Positions 1 through 7,895 of a DNA stretch of 64,000 bases are shown in pieces (within the stretch, counting starts at the first letter, position 1; each line of letters begins with the position of its first letter). This stretch comes from Flavobacterium piscis (GTDB lineage Bacteria; Bacteroidota; Bacteroidia; Flavobacteriales; Flavobacteriaceae). Location of the stretch: contig NZ_LVEN01000002.1 in assembly GCF_001686925.1 (NCBI RefSeq), positions 186,001-250,000 of the forward strand. Direction: 5' to 3'. The translations under genes were made by a program, and so were the position numbers. The notes beneath the pieces were generated by a model. It made no database searches, was not told the origin of the DNA, and saw only the letters and a list, made by a program, of their open reading frames with translations.

Positions 1-332
1 TTATAAATAAGAAGAATGTTTTTTGCCGTTTTACCTTTTAAGTTGCTTTTCATCCGGATCATATCCTCTATGAGCATATTTTTACACCAGGTTTTATGTA
101 TCGGAATTTCTGATTTGAACTTTGCTATTTTATATTTTAAAGTATTTTTATCAGGTTTTGATAAGGTAATCTCTGTGAGGAAAATTTCAGATTTGCGTAT
201 GATAAGGTGTCTGTACGGTAGCGTGTATTGATAATGAATTCTTTTTAGTACTAAAATAATCGCTAAAGACAGGCTTATAATTACAAATAATGGAATGGCG
301 TAATGTTTTATATAACCAATAAAGTGCTCCAT
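1..332 (-). CDS. Membrane-anchored protein, N-terminal part (runs off window edge)
   Basis: An open frame begins at the ATG at 332 and stays open to the left edge, giving about 110 N-terminal residues. Residues 12-29 form one strongly hydrophobic segment (IPLFVIISLSLAIILVL), followed by a basic, soluble-looking region, so the visible part is a single-pass membrane protein with its bulk beyond the window. The style resembles flavobacterial membrane-anchored HEAT-repeat proteins, but no repeat is visible here and this is only an impression. It lies 3' of the TIGR02757 gene on the same strand, separated from it by a strong hairpin, so it is probably a separate transcript. Confidence 0.6.
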   Translation of the reverse strand, partial: MEHFIGYIKHYAIPLFVIISLSLAIILVLKRIHYQYTLPYRHLIIRKSEIFLTEITLSKPDKNTLKYKIAKFKSEIPIHKTWCKNMLIEDMIRMKSNLKGKTAKNILLIY

Positions 333-430
333 ATAACATAGCTTAACATGTAATATTACGAAAAAAAACGCAATAAAGCTAATGAATAGGTGAGTACATT
401 TGAGTACAGAGAATTGGGCAATTTTCAAAG

Positions 431-464
431 AAACAAGGTTGAAATTGTATTTTCAACCTTGTTT
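431..464 (-). terminator. Rho-independent terminator hairpin after the TIGR02757 gene
   Basis: A perfect 14-base-pair stem (431-444 with 451-464, arm AAACAAGGTTGAAA) closes a 6-base loop. It lies about 100 bases after the stop of the TIGR02757 gene. The run after the stem on the minus strand is T-rich but interrupted. Confidence 0.65.
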
Positions 465-565
465 TGTGTTCGGTATATTTTTTGAAATTTAATGTAAGCG
501 TATATTGAAATAATTTTGAATTTTGTCTAGTGTAGCAATAGTAAATTATATAATTATTGTGAAGA

Positions 566-1330
566 TTAAAACCCTTCAAAAACGCCTAATCCAAAAAGGG
601 CGAAATCGTATTTTACAGGATCCTGAGCATCCATTTTCCTAAGTTTAAGATCCAATTCTGTTAATGCTTTCCCGTCATTTTGTTTTCGGGTAAGGATTCC
701 TAATTTTCGGGCAACATTTCCGGAATGAACATCAAGCGGACAGGATAACAAAGCGGGCGAAATGCTTTTCCAGATACCTAAATCAACTCCTTTTGTGTCC
801 TGACGAACCATCCAGCGCAAATACATGTTGATTCTTTTTGCTGCCGAATTATTCAGAGGATCTGAAATGTGTTTTTGGGTTCGCGGCAAATGATCGATTT
901 CGAAGAATATTTTTTTGAATTCGTGAATGCTTTTTTGCAGACTCTCTTTTTCCTGATGTTTGGCAAAAACAGCTTCTAATCCGCCATGATTGTTGTAAAT
1001 GTGCTGTAATCCCTTTATGAAACCGCCAAAATCTTTTCCGTTGAAAGTGCGGTGAACGAAATTTTCGAGGCGAACTAAATCGTCATCAGAATGTGACATG
1101 ACAAAATCATAAGGTGTATTGCCCATTAAATCCATCATTTGATGCGAATTTTTGATAATCATTTTACGATTTCCCCAGGCAATTGTGGCACTCAGGAAAC
1201 CGGCAATTTCAATATCTTCTTTTTGAGAGAATAAATGCGGAATTTGTACCGGATCGCTATCAATAAAATCCTGATTGTTATATTGAATGACTTTTTCGTC
1301 GAGAAATTCTTTGAGTTCTGCTTTATTCAT
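566..1330 (-). CDS. TIGR02757 (DUF2400) family protein
   Basis: The 254-residue product matches the DUF2400/TIGR02757 family, common in Bacteroidota and of unknown biochemical role. Recognisable family segments are KRINMYLRWMVR (about 165-176), PLDVHSGNVARKLG (198-211) and DPVKYDFALFGLGV (237-250). The PLD-x-H motif resembles the helix-hairpin-helix region of DNA glycosylases, so a DNA- or RNA-related role is possible, but that is inference. The ATG at 1330 lies one base after the stop of the upstream membrane-protein gene, so translation is probably coupled and this is the last gene of a three-gene operon with the ABC ATPase. Confidence 0.85.
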   Translation of the reverse strand: MNKAELKEFLDEKVIQYNNQDFIDSDPVQIPHLFSQKEDIEIAGFLSATIAWGNRKMIIKNSHQMMDLMGNTPYDFVMSHSDDDLVRLENFVHRTFNGKDFGGFIKGLQHIYNNHGGLEAVFAKHQEKESLQKSIHEFKKIFFEIDHLPRTQKHISDPLNNSAAKRINMYLRWMVRQDTKGVDLGIWKSISPALLSCPLDVHSGNVARKLGILTRKQNDGKALTELDLKLRKMDAQDPVKYDFALFGLGVFEGF

Positions 1331-1331
1331 T

Positions 1332-3023
1332 TTATAAAAGTTTTTTGGCGTAAAATCCGTCTTTTAAATCGTTTGTCCGCATTTGCGGAATTGTATTGAA
1401 ATATTTTTTGAAATATTCAATTTGATCTTTATTTACGCAAGGTAAAGCACCATCTCCATTTCCCCAAAAGAAATCGTTGTTTACGGGTGAGTTGTAGTTA
1501 AGATTTCCAAGTTTTACCATAATAAAATCAGTATTGTTTTTTGTGTTTTTATACGGTAACACAATATTTTTAATGGAGAAATTACTAGATTTTCGCATCA
1601 AAGGATTATTAGAAAAACTATTAAAACTTAAAGGAAAAAATAATATAATAAATACTGGAATTAGCGATAGGGTCAATATTGAATTAATTGTTTTCTTATT
1701 CTGAATTAAACAAGAGAAACAAAAAAGAGAAAAGAATATTATAAAATTCATGAAAAACCGATATTGCGGTGATGTTATAAAAAGCAAAATTAATTGTAAG
1801 ACCATCACTATATAAAGTGTCCAGAGACTTTTTCTATTTTGAAATTTATAGATAAAAAATGGAACAAAAATGACCAGAAAAATACTCAACAAATTGAATA
1901 AACCATGAAGTTTTGGAAGTGTCAGCCACTTTAAAAACAAATTAAAAGGTGACATTGAATTATATTGCTGAGCAGTAACAGAGTAGCCAAAATGCTTAAT
2001 GGAGTCATAATAGAAACTTTCGATAGTATCTGGAATTGCATAAACTGTCGATAAATTACTAAAACTTTTAGACGGAAAAATGGGAGATCCACAAATAATC
2101 ATATTTTTTATGATAAAGAGTGAGATAACTAAAATTGTCAGCAATATAGGTTTTAATAATTTTTTTGAAATCAGTTTAAAATGTAAAGTCAATAATATAA
2201 TTGGAATTATTGCAAAAGTTAGCATTGTATTTTTGATGTAAATCAAATAAAGAACTAAAATTACAATTAGATAAAATACTTCTGGCGTCAGTTTTTTAAA
2301 ATTTTCTAGAAAGTAGAAGAAGAGTATAATCGAAAAAACATAAACCGGAATATCAGGAGAAGGGGCACTTATAAATTGAAACAGAAAAATGTTGAATAGC
2401 GGAAACAGCCCAGTAATAAGATAGATTTTATTATTGGTGGTATAAAATTCATTTAATTTTTGAATTGAAAAAAAAGTTCCAAGAAAGAGACAGTAACCGC
2501 TCAAGTCATTAAAATTTTTATATAAGAAGGAAAAATTAAAAACACTCTGAGTAACGTGCCAGCCACTAGTTTGTCCTAAAAAGAGGTGCAAATTCGCAAG
2601 TCCTTTTACAAAACCGTATTCATTAATCCATTTTATAGTTTGAATGTAGTACGATTCGTTATCTATGATAAAAGGAATTGAAGAGCATTGCGCAATTATT
2701 AATAAAGCGGTTATAACAAAAACAACTTTTAAAATTTTTGAGAATTCCTTAAATTCTGATAATGCCAGTTTATAAATTGCTATTATTTTGTCTTTAAATT
2801 GTAAAAAGATAAAGATGTTTAATAAGAGTAAAAAAACATGAAATTCAATATTTATTCTGTAAAAAATCGCCCAGACACTGGCTACTAAAGTAACCGAAAA
2901 CAAACCCAGAATTGATGTTATGACAAAATTTTGGTTTTTTATTTTAATTATTTTATCAGTGACAAACCCTAAATTTATTGTGGTAAAAAGTATATAAATC
3001 CAACTTATTACAATTAAAATCAT
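1332..3023 (-). CDS. Polytopic membrane protein (LIC_10190-like)
   Basis: A 563-residue protein with about 11-13 hydrophobic segments and a C-terminal soluble tail ending near GDGALPCVNKDQIEYF. The overall plan resembles polytopic proteins of the glycosyltransferase-C fold and, from memory, the LIC_10190 membrane-protein family found in flavobacteria. No catalytic motif can be assigned confidently. It starts 2 bases after the ABC ATPase stop and ends 1 base before the TIGR02757 start, so all three are almost certainly co-transcribed. It is clearly more A+T-rich than its neighbours, partly because of Phe/Ile/Leu/Asn-rich membrane sequence. Confidence 0.7.
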   Translation of the reverse strand: MILIVISWIYILFTTINLGFVTDKIIKIKNQNFVITSILGLFSVTLVASVWAIFYRINIEFHVFLLLLNIFIFLQFKDKIIAIYKLALSEFKEFSKILKVVFVITALLIIAQCSSIPFIIDNESYYIQTIKWINEYGFVKGLANLHLFLGQTSGWHVTQSVFNFSFLYKNFNDLSGYCLFLGTFFSIQKLNEFYTTNNKIYLITGLFPLFNIFLFQFISAPSPDIPVYVFSIILFFYFLENFKKLTPEVFYLIVILVLYLIYIKNTMLTFAIIPIILLTLHFKLISKKLLKPILLTILVISLFIIKNMIICGSPIFPSKSFSNLSTVYAIPDTIESFYYDSIKHFGYSVTAQQYNSMSPFNLFLKWLTLPKLHGLFNLLSIFLVIFVPFFIYKFQNRKSLWTLYIVMVLQLILLFITSPQYRFFMNFIIFFSLFCFSCLIQNKKTINSILTLSLIPVFIILFFPLSFNSFSNNPLMRKSSNFSIKNIVLPYKNTKNNTDFIMVKLGNLNYNSPVNNDFFWGNGDGALPCVNKDQIEYFKKYFNTIPQMRTNDLKDGFYAKKLL

Positions 3024-3025
3024 AG

Positions 3026-3904
3026 TTAGTAGATAATTTGCCCGTCAGACATTACCAATTTTCTATCGGCCATATTCGCCAGTTCTTCGTTATGCGTTAC
3101 AATAACAAACGTTTGCCCAAATTCGTCACGAAGCTGAAAAAATAACTGATGCAGGTTTTCGGCAGAATGAGTGTCAAGATTTCCTGAAGGTTCATCGGCA
3201 AAAATAACATCGGGTTTATTGATTAAAGCTCTTGCTACGGCAACTCGTTGCTGTTCTCCGCCCGAAAGTTCGTTTGGTTTATGATGTATTCTGTGCGATA
3301 ATCCCAGATATTCTAAAATTCTTTTAGCTTCTTTTTCGGTTTCGGCTTTTGGTCTGTTGGCCATGAATGCAGGAATACAAACATTCTCCAGAGCGGTAAA
3401 TTCAGGTAAAAGCTGATGAAATTGAAAAATAAAACCAAGATTTAGATTTCTGAAATTAGATAATATTTTGTCTTGCTTGCTTTTTCTTTTAAAATAACGA
3501 TTCATATAAAACGCTAATGCTAAAAGAGGCAGTAATAAGGCTGCAATCGTGATGTATCTAAAGACATCGTCAAATATGGTAAGCTTAAAGAATACTAAAA
3601 AAGCAAGTAAACATAAAGTATAGATGCCGCCTATCCAGGAAACCCATTTGAATGTTTTTTCTTGTTTTGTATTGTCGGTTTCTACATCCTGCAATTTCAA
3701 TACATTTTCTCCGTTGATAGTCAGAGAGGATTCGGCGTTTCTTTCAGGATGATCCAGTGTTCCCAAAATTTGCAAAAGAGTAGTTTTTCCAGCACCAGAT
3801 GCACCCACTATAGAAACAATTTCTCCTTTTTTGATATGAAGGTCGACTCCCTTTAAAACCTCTAATTTATCGTAGAACTTATGTATATTTTTTGCGTGAA
3901 TCAT
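3026..3904 (-). CDS. LolD-like ABC transporter ATPase with an internal membrane-hairpin insertion
   Basis: A 292-residue nucleotide-binding subunit of the LolD/MacB type. Walker A is GASGAGKT (34-41), the Q-loop lies at [12 protein letters not shown] (Q161), the signature is LSGGE (213-217), Walker B is VIFADEP (233-239) and the switch His is H271. These features predict an active ATPase of the lipoprotein-release or MacB class. Between the Walker A lobe and the Q-loop, where LolD normally has a few residues, there is a roughly 70-residue insertion (about 73-145). It contains two hydrophobic segments (about 87-107 and 113-135) followed by a basic stretch ([12 protein letters not shown]). The ATG at 3904 ([10 protein letters not shown]) is chosen over an in-frame TTG at 3931 because LolD proteins begin this way. 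It is the first gene of an operon; no permease gene is adjacent. Confidence 0.85.
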   Translation of the reverse strand: MIHAKNIHKFYDKLEVLKGVDLHIKKGEIVSIVGASGAGKTTLLQILGTLDHPERNAESSLTINGENVLKLQDVETDNTKQEKTFKWVSWIGGIYTLCLLAFLVFFKLTIFDDVFRYITIAALLLPLLALAFYMNRYFKRKSKQDKILSNFRNLNLGFIFQFHQLLPEFTALENVCIPAFMANRPKAETEKEAKRILEYLGLSHRIHHKPNELSGGEQQRVAVARALINKPDVIFADEPSGNLDTHSAENLHQLFFQLRDEFGQTFVIVTHNEELANMADRKLVMSDGQIIY

Positions 3905-4010
3905 TTTGAAACTGTTTTTACAAAGAAACAAAGATTCTGCCGATATAAAAATGTCAGCTAACAGAAATTTAAGAAGAAATAAAAAGTATGGTTATTTTTA
4001 GATTATGATT

Positions 4011-4162
4011 ATTGCCCACGGATTAGGCAGGTTAAACGGATATCGCGGATTTCTTTATAGAAAACTCTTAATCCTTTACATTTTTTGGTAATAAGTTAAA
4101 GCTTATAACTGTAGTATTTTCATCTGTGGAGATCAGTTTAATCCGCCTAATCAGTGGACAAT
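4011..4162. repeat. About 150-base imperfect inverted-repeat element
   Basis: The 377-base gap between the ABC operon and the next gene holds two 27-base arms, 4011-4037 and 4136-4162, that are inverted copies of each other with 4 mismatches by eye (for example GATTAGGC against GCCTAATC). They enclose about 98 bases, and weaker complementarity continues inward. No reading frame is visible inside. This looks like a non-coding palindromic or MITE-like intergenic repeat. Nothing else was recognised in 3905-4281. Confidence 0.5.
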
Positions 4163-4281
4163 CAGGCTAGTTTAATAAATGGCAGGGAAATTGATTAGAT
4201 GGGAATTAAGAAATAAAATTCAACTAATCAATAAGTTAAGTTGTATCAATTCTTTATAAATTCGATTAATATCTAAATGAA

Positions 4282-4581
4282 ATGAAAATGCAGGAAGTAA
4301 AAACAATAAACGAAGACGACAGAACCAGAAAACTCCTTTTGGGTTTGCTTTTGGACGGTGTTGGAATGATATCCTTTACAATTCCGTTGATTGGAGAATT
4401 CTCAGATGTCATTTGGGCGCCGGTGGCCGCATTTATTATGACCAGAATGTATAAAGGCAGAGTGGGGCGAGTAGCGAGTGTTATGACATTTATAGAAGAA
4501 GCATTGCCTTTTACAGATATAATTCCATCATTTACACTTACGTGGATTTATACGTATTATTTTCAAAGAAGAGATGCTTAA
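4282..4581 (+). CDS. Small conserved membrane protein, unknown function
   Basis: A 99-residue protein with two moderately hydrophobic stretches (about 17-35 and 44-60) and a C-terminal aromatic segment ending in FQRRDA. The sequence is balanced and protein-like (for example WAPVAAFIMTRMYKGRVGR), so I consider it real, although I cannot assign a family. The ATG at 4282 is followed by a second ATG at 4288 that could also serve. Its stop overlaps by 4 bases the stop of the convergent DUF6787 gene. Confidence 0.7.
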   Translation: MKMQEVKTINEDDRTRKLLLGLLLDGVGMISFTIPLIGEFSDVIWAPVAAFIMTRMYKGRVGRVASVMTFIEEALPFTDIIPSFTLTWIYTYYFQRRDA

Positions 4582-4880
4582 TCTTTAAATAAAAATCCTA
4601 ATCCCATGTTTTTAAGCATTTTCTTTTCGAAATTCCAAAAGAAACGGAATTGCCCAAAAATAGTTCCAATCGCAACGAGTAAAACCTGATAAATAGGAAA
4701 AATAATCAGTAAACGGATCAAAGTAAACCATCCGCCAAAATCTTCTTTGGTGATGCCTAAGAATGCGCAAAAAGGTTTAGACAAATAGGCAGATGCCGAT
4801 CCCGTGATGGCAAAAACAATCAATATAATTATGGCTTGTAGATTTGAGGTAATACCCCAACGTTTCTTTAATCTGTTCAT
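4578..4880 (-). CDS. DUF6787 family small membrane protein
   Basis: A 100-residue protein with two membrane segments (about 15-33 and 57-78). It is bracketed by the family hallmarks MNRLKKRWGI at the start and FWNFEKKMLKNMGLGF at the end, typical of the flavobacterial DUF6787 family of unknown function. The ATG at 4880 is preferred over an in-frame TTG at 4892 because it gives the canonical N-terminus and lies just downstream of a TAnnTTTG promoter element at 4899-4906. Confidence 0.85.
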   Translation of the reverse strand: MNRLKKRWGITSNLQAIIILIVFAITGSASAYLSKPFCAFLGITKEDFGGWFTLIRLLIIFPIYQVLLVAIGTIFGQFRFFWNFEKKMLKNMGLGFLFKD

Positions 4881-4898
4881 TTTTATTTGCAATAATTA

Positions 4899-4906
4899 CA
4901 AATATA
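4899..4906 (-). promoter_or_regulatory. Bacteroidota -7 promoter element for the DUF6787 gene
   Basis: TATATTTG on the minus strand matches the TAnnTTTG consensus. It sits about 19 bases upstream of the ATG at 4880, implying a short leader. No convincing TTG -33 element was found. Confidence 0.4.
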
Positions 4907-4912
4907 AGAACA

Positions 4913-5365
4913 TTATCTTACAGGAACATACCCTGAAAGCTTTTGTTTGTATGTATTTTGAAAATAAATCATATAATTATAAATTAAATAATTTACTTCA
5001 TATCCGTAATGAATACTTGGGCGATAATCGATCGACATTTCGTACAAGTTAGGACTATATCTTTGCGGCTGTAAAACACGATTATTCCATTCTGTTACGT
5101 ACAAATTGTTCTTGTTTTCAAGATAAGACAAAGAATAATAATTGCGCGGAAGTGCTGTTGCAGCCAGCCAGGTGCTAAAGCCATTATCGATAATAATAAC
5201 TTCATATTCTAATGAGTCATTGGCAATTCTGACTGTATCGTTTACCGCAACTTTTGGCGGGTGAACAGAGGCATTAGACGCAACACTACTTTTTGAAGCA
5301 GTAGAGCATGCTACTATAGTACATAAAAGGATGATGGTGTAAATATAATTTTTCATAACTGTCAT
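4913..5365 (-). CDS. DUF6146 family lipoprotein
   Basis: A 150-residue secreted protein. A signal peptide with a lipobox (IVAC, Cys20 from the first ATG) predicts outer-membrane-lipoprotein processing. After a Ser/Ala/Val-rich linker comes the conserved body with DTVRIANDSLEYEVIIID and YNPNLYEM-like segments typical of flavobacterial DUF6146 proteins; no function is known. Two in-frame ATGs, 5365 and 5356, are possible, and the second gives the more usual MKN... signal peptide. It is followed on the same strand by the DUF6787 gene, which seems to have its own promoter. Confidence 0.8.
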   Translation of the reverse strand: MTVMKNYIYTIILLCTIVACSTASKSSVASNASVHPPKVAVNDTVRIANDSLEYEVIIIDNGFSTWLAATALPRNYYSLSYLENKNNLYVTEWNNRVLQPQRYSPNLYEMSIDYRPSIHYGYEVNYLIYNYMIYFQNTYKQKLSGYVPVR

Positions 5366-5500
5366 ATTTCGAACTTAAATTTACAAATAAAGCAGTCAAC
5401 TATTTTGCTATTTAACAGCACTTTGTATTTGCGACTGCAGATTTAAGTTGCTTTAAAAGTTAGATTATCAAAACCTTTGCCATTTTTAGTTTTACAAAAA

Positions 5501-5529
5501 AAAGCTGTTTATTTAGAATAAACAGCTTT
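5501..5529 (-). terminator. Terminator of the DUF937-like gene
   Basis: A perfect 13-base-pair stem (5501-5513 with 5517-5529, arm AAAGCTGTTTATT) with a 3-base loop is followed on the minus strand by an uninterrupted T run (5503-5496). It lies about 75 bases after the stop at 5603. Confidence 0.75.
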
Positions 5530-5550
5530 AAAATATTCTCAAGTTTAGCG

Positions 5551-5606
5551 CTAAGAATCTGAGCATCTCAGAACCTTAGAGCCTCACTATCTCAGAACCT
5601 TATTAT
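5551..5606. repeat. Degenerate 8-base-period repeat tract (CTnAGnAn)
   Basis: Seven consecutive 8-base units can be read: ctaagaat, ctgagcat, ctcagaac, cttagagc, ctcactat, ctcagaac, cttattat. The tract runs up to and over the stop codon of the DUF937-like gene at 5603. The same period and word recur near 38.2 and 45.6 kb, with a shorter stretch near 44.55 kb. Confidence 0.6.
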
Positions 5607-6166
5607 TTACTTCCAAACAATTTTCCAATAAAACCAGCTATTCCGCCTTTGCTTTTTGTCACCACAAGAACATCGGTAACATCCACTTTTCCGTCATTGT
5701 TTTGGTCTAAACCAAATTGCATTCCGTACTTATTAATTGTTTCCATGATGCCGGAAGCTTGACTGCTATTTCCCGTAAGAGAACTAATGATATCAGAAAT
5801 CTGAAAACTACTGTCATTAGGATCCTTTGCTTTATTGATCAACGAACTTAATATTTGCGGAATCATTCCTGCAGCTACACCTGAAGAAGTTTCACTGCTT
5901 AATCCAAATTTTTCACCCAGACTTCCTGATAATTGCTGCGTTATTTGCTGCACAACAGGATTCGAACTGTCTATAGAAGAATTTCCGTTAAACAAACTGG
6001 CAAGTTGTTCACCGCCACCCTCTGAAGCAATTTTTTGCAATCCTGTAAATATCGAATTACTGGTTTCATTTATTACAGCTTCATTTTGTTCGTTTGGTAC
6101 AGCAGCATTGTTTACAACTGAAGTACCACCGTATTGTTGTACTAATTGTGTTAATTGTTCAAACAT
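5603..6166 (-). CDS. DUF937-like protein with an EF-hand-like motif
   Basis: A 187-residue, Ser/Gly/Gln-rich cytoplasmic-looking protein without signal peptide. The N-terminal region (MFEQLTQLVQQYG) and the middle (FGLSSETSSGVAAGMIPQIL, about 88-107) follow the DUF937/YidB-like pattern. Near the C-terminus DQNNDGKVDVTD (about 154-165) matches the calcium-binding loop of an EF-hand or dockerin (DxNxDGxxD). Function is unknown; calcium binding is inferred from the motif only. The end GFIGKLFGSK is short and amphipathic. It is monocistronic, with a terminator downstream. Confidence 0.75.
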   Translation of the reverse strand: MFEQLTQLVQQYGGTSVVNNAAVPNEQNEAVINETSNSIFTGLQKIASEGGGEQLASLFNGNSSIDSSNPVVQQITQQLSGSLGEKFGLSSETSSGVAAGMIPQILSSLINKAKDPNDSSFQISDIISSLTGNSSQASGIMETINKYGMQFGLDQNNDGKVDVTDVLVVTKSKGGIAGFIGKLFGSK

Positions 6167-6371
6167 AATATTAGATTTAGATTATACTTAAAACTCAATA
6201 AAAAAGAAAGATATTTACTTTAAAAAATAGCATAAAAACCTTTAAAGTTAATCTATTTTTTAATTGCTTAACAATTTGCCGTATTAACAAATTATGATTT
6301 TGTTTTTCAGTCCATTCTGTCTCAGTAAATTTATTACGGAATTTAAATTGCTGATATGTAGAGTTGTATGT

Positions 6372-6734
6372 TTATTTAGAGTCTTCTTCTGGAATTTTCA
6401 CATTGCACCAGGTGCTGATATTTTCAGGATTAAATCCGGGACAATTATCAATGTTCTTTTTAGAAAAAAACAGTACATCATTATCAAATGTGCTTAAGTT
6501 ATAATAATAGTTATTGTCATCTTGTCCATATCTCCATACATCGCTTGAGCCTTCATTATGTGCAGTTTCATTAAAAGTAAAAATTGAAGATTGCTTCGGA
6601 ATAAAATATTCTTTTTCAATAATAAGCATACATATATTTCCAAATATATTAGTGCAAAATAAAGCAATTATAACTGCAAGTATCATCAAACGAAAGATCC
6701 AGTTACGTACAGTATTTTTTTTGTCCGTTTTCAT
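6372..6734 (-). CDS. Small membrane-anchored hypothetical protein
   Basis: A 120-residue protein not recognised as a known family. A basic N-terminus (MKTDKKNTVRNWIFR) precedes one membrane segment (about 14-38), then an 80-residue extracytoplasmic region rich in Asn, Tyr and Asp with two cysteines (CPGFNPENISTWC). Codon use and the type II membrane topology look genuine; the overlapping plus-strand frame does not. It has space on both sides and is probably expressed alone. Confidence 0.6.
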   Translation of the reverse strand: MKTDKKNTVRNWIFRLMILAVIIALFCTNIFGNICMLIIEKEYFIPKQSSIFTFNETAHNEGSSDVWRYGQDDNNYYYNLSTFDNDVLFFSKKNIDNCPGFNPENISTWCNVKIPEEDSK

Positions 6735-6771
6735 ATTACAGTTTAATTAAGTGCTAAAATTAGAAAAAAGG

Positions 6772-6806
6772 AAAGGGATTTACTACCATAAGCAGCAAAT
6801 CCCTTT
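6772..6806 (-). terminator. Terminator of serA
   Basis: A 10-base-pair stem (6772-6781 with 6797-6806, arm AAAGGGATTT) is followed on the minus strand by a T-rich run. It lies just after the serA stop at 6829. Confidence 0.65.
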
Positions 6807-6828
6807 AATTGATTTAATCTATTTTTAT

Positions 6829-7779
6829 TTAGCTCAACAAAGAAATAATTTGAGAAGCTAATTCTGTACCAATTCTGTCTTGTGCCTCGCCCGTTGCAGC
6901 TCCAATGTGCGGAGTCAAAGAGATTTTAGTGTGCATTAAGATTGCCATTTCCGGTTTTGGTTCGCTTTCAAAAACGTCTAAACCTGCAAAAGCAACTTTT
7001 CCTGAGTCTAAAGCTTTTACTAAAGCTACTTCATCAATAACACCACCACGAGCACAGTTTACGATTCCAACACCATCTTTCATGATTGCCAATTCTTTTT
7101 CTCCAATGATGTAACCATCCTGAGCCGGAACGTGCAAAGTAATGAAATCAGCTTCTTTAAACAAAGATTCTAATGATTGAGAAACGATAGTTGTAGTGAT
7201 AGACTGACCATCAAAAAACTCCACCTTAACATCTACAGACGGAATAAAACTATCTGCAGCAATTACTTTCATACCCAAACCAAGAGCCATTTTTGCAGTA
7301 GCTTGTCCGATACGACCAATACCAACAATACCTAAAGTTTTTCCTCTTAATTCAGTTCCGTTTGCGTATGCTTTTTTCAAACCATCAAAGTTTGAATCCC
7401 CTTCAAGAGGCATGTTTCTGTTAGAATCATGTAAGAAACGAACACCAGAAAACAAGTGTCCAAATACCAATTCAGCAACAGATTCTGATGATGAAGCCGG
7501 AGTATTAATTACATGAATTCCTTTGCTTTTAGCATAATCAACATCAATGTTGTCCATACCAACACCACCACGGCCAATAATTTTAAGTCCCGGGCAAGCG
7601 TCGATAATATCTTTACGAACTTTAGTTGCGCTACGCACTAAAACTACGTCTACATTATTTTCATTTACAAAATTAGCTACTTGTTCCTGAGCTACTTTTG
7701 TAGTTATAACTTCAAATCCACCTTTTTCTAAGGCAAGAATTCCACTTTTTGAAATTCCATCATTCGCTAATACTTTCAT
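6829..7779 (-). CDS. serA: D-3-phosphoglycerate dehydrogenase (D-2-hydroxyacid dehydrogenase)
   Basis: A 316-residue NAD-dependent D-2-hydroxyacid dehydrogenase. The nucleotide-binding loop is GIGRIG (153-158) and the catalytic set is R244 (NCARGG), E273 (ESEP) and H291 (TPHIGAAT). Adjacent serC makes 3-phosphoglycerate oxidation to 3-phosphohydroxypyruvate, the first step of serine synthesis, the most likely role. It is a short type with no C-terminal ACT domain, so serine feedback through ACT is not expected. serC lies 117 bases upstream on the same strand, so the two may be co-transcribed. Substrate specificity is inferred from context. Confidence 0.9.
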   Translation of the reverse strand: MKVLANDGISKSGILALEKGGFEVITTKVAQEQVANFVNENNVDVVLVRSATKVRKDIIDACPGLKIIGRGGVGMDNIDVDYAKSKGIHVINTPASSSESVAELVFGHLFSGVRFLHDSNRNMPLEGDSNFDGLKKAYANGTELRGKTLGIVGIGRIGQATAKMALGLGMKVIAADSFIPSVDVKVEFFDGQSITTTIVSQSLESLFKEADFITLHVPAQDGYIIGEKELAIMKDGVGIVNCARGGVIDEVALVKALDSGKVAFAGLDVFESEPKPEMAILMHTKISLTPHIGAATGEAQDRIGTELASQIISLLS

Positions 7780-7895
7780 TTTGCGTATTTTGTTTATTTG
7801 GTTAATCGTTTATTTGTTTAACCGAAGAACCAATTATTATGATTTTTTCTTTTTTGATATTTTATTCAACTGAAAACTGTGACTGAGACTGAAAA

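Noticed and set aside
16..231. Plus-strand frame at the left edge
   Set aside because: It lies opposite the better minus-strand frame that starts at 332 and runs off the window.
379..579. Minus-strand frame across the first terminator
   Set aside because: It spans a strong hairpin and overlaps the end of the TIGR02757 gene in another frame; no protein-like features.
6514..6750. Plus-strand frame opposite the small membrane-anchored gene at 6372-6734
   Set aside because: The minus-strand product has a better topology and start; the plus frame is a shadow.
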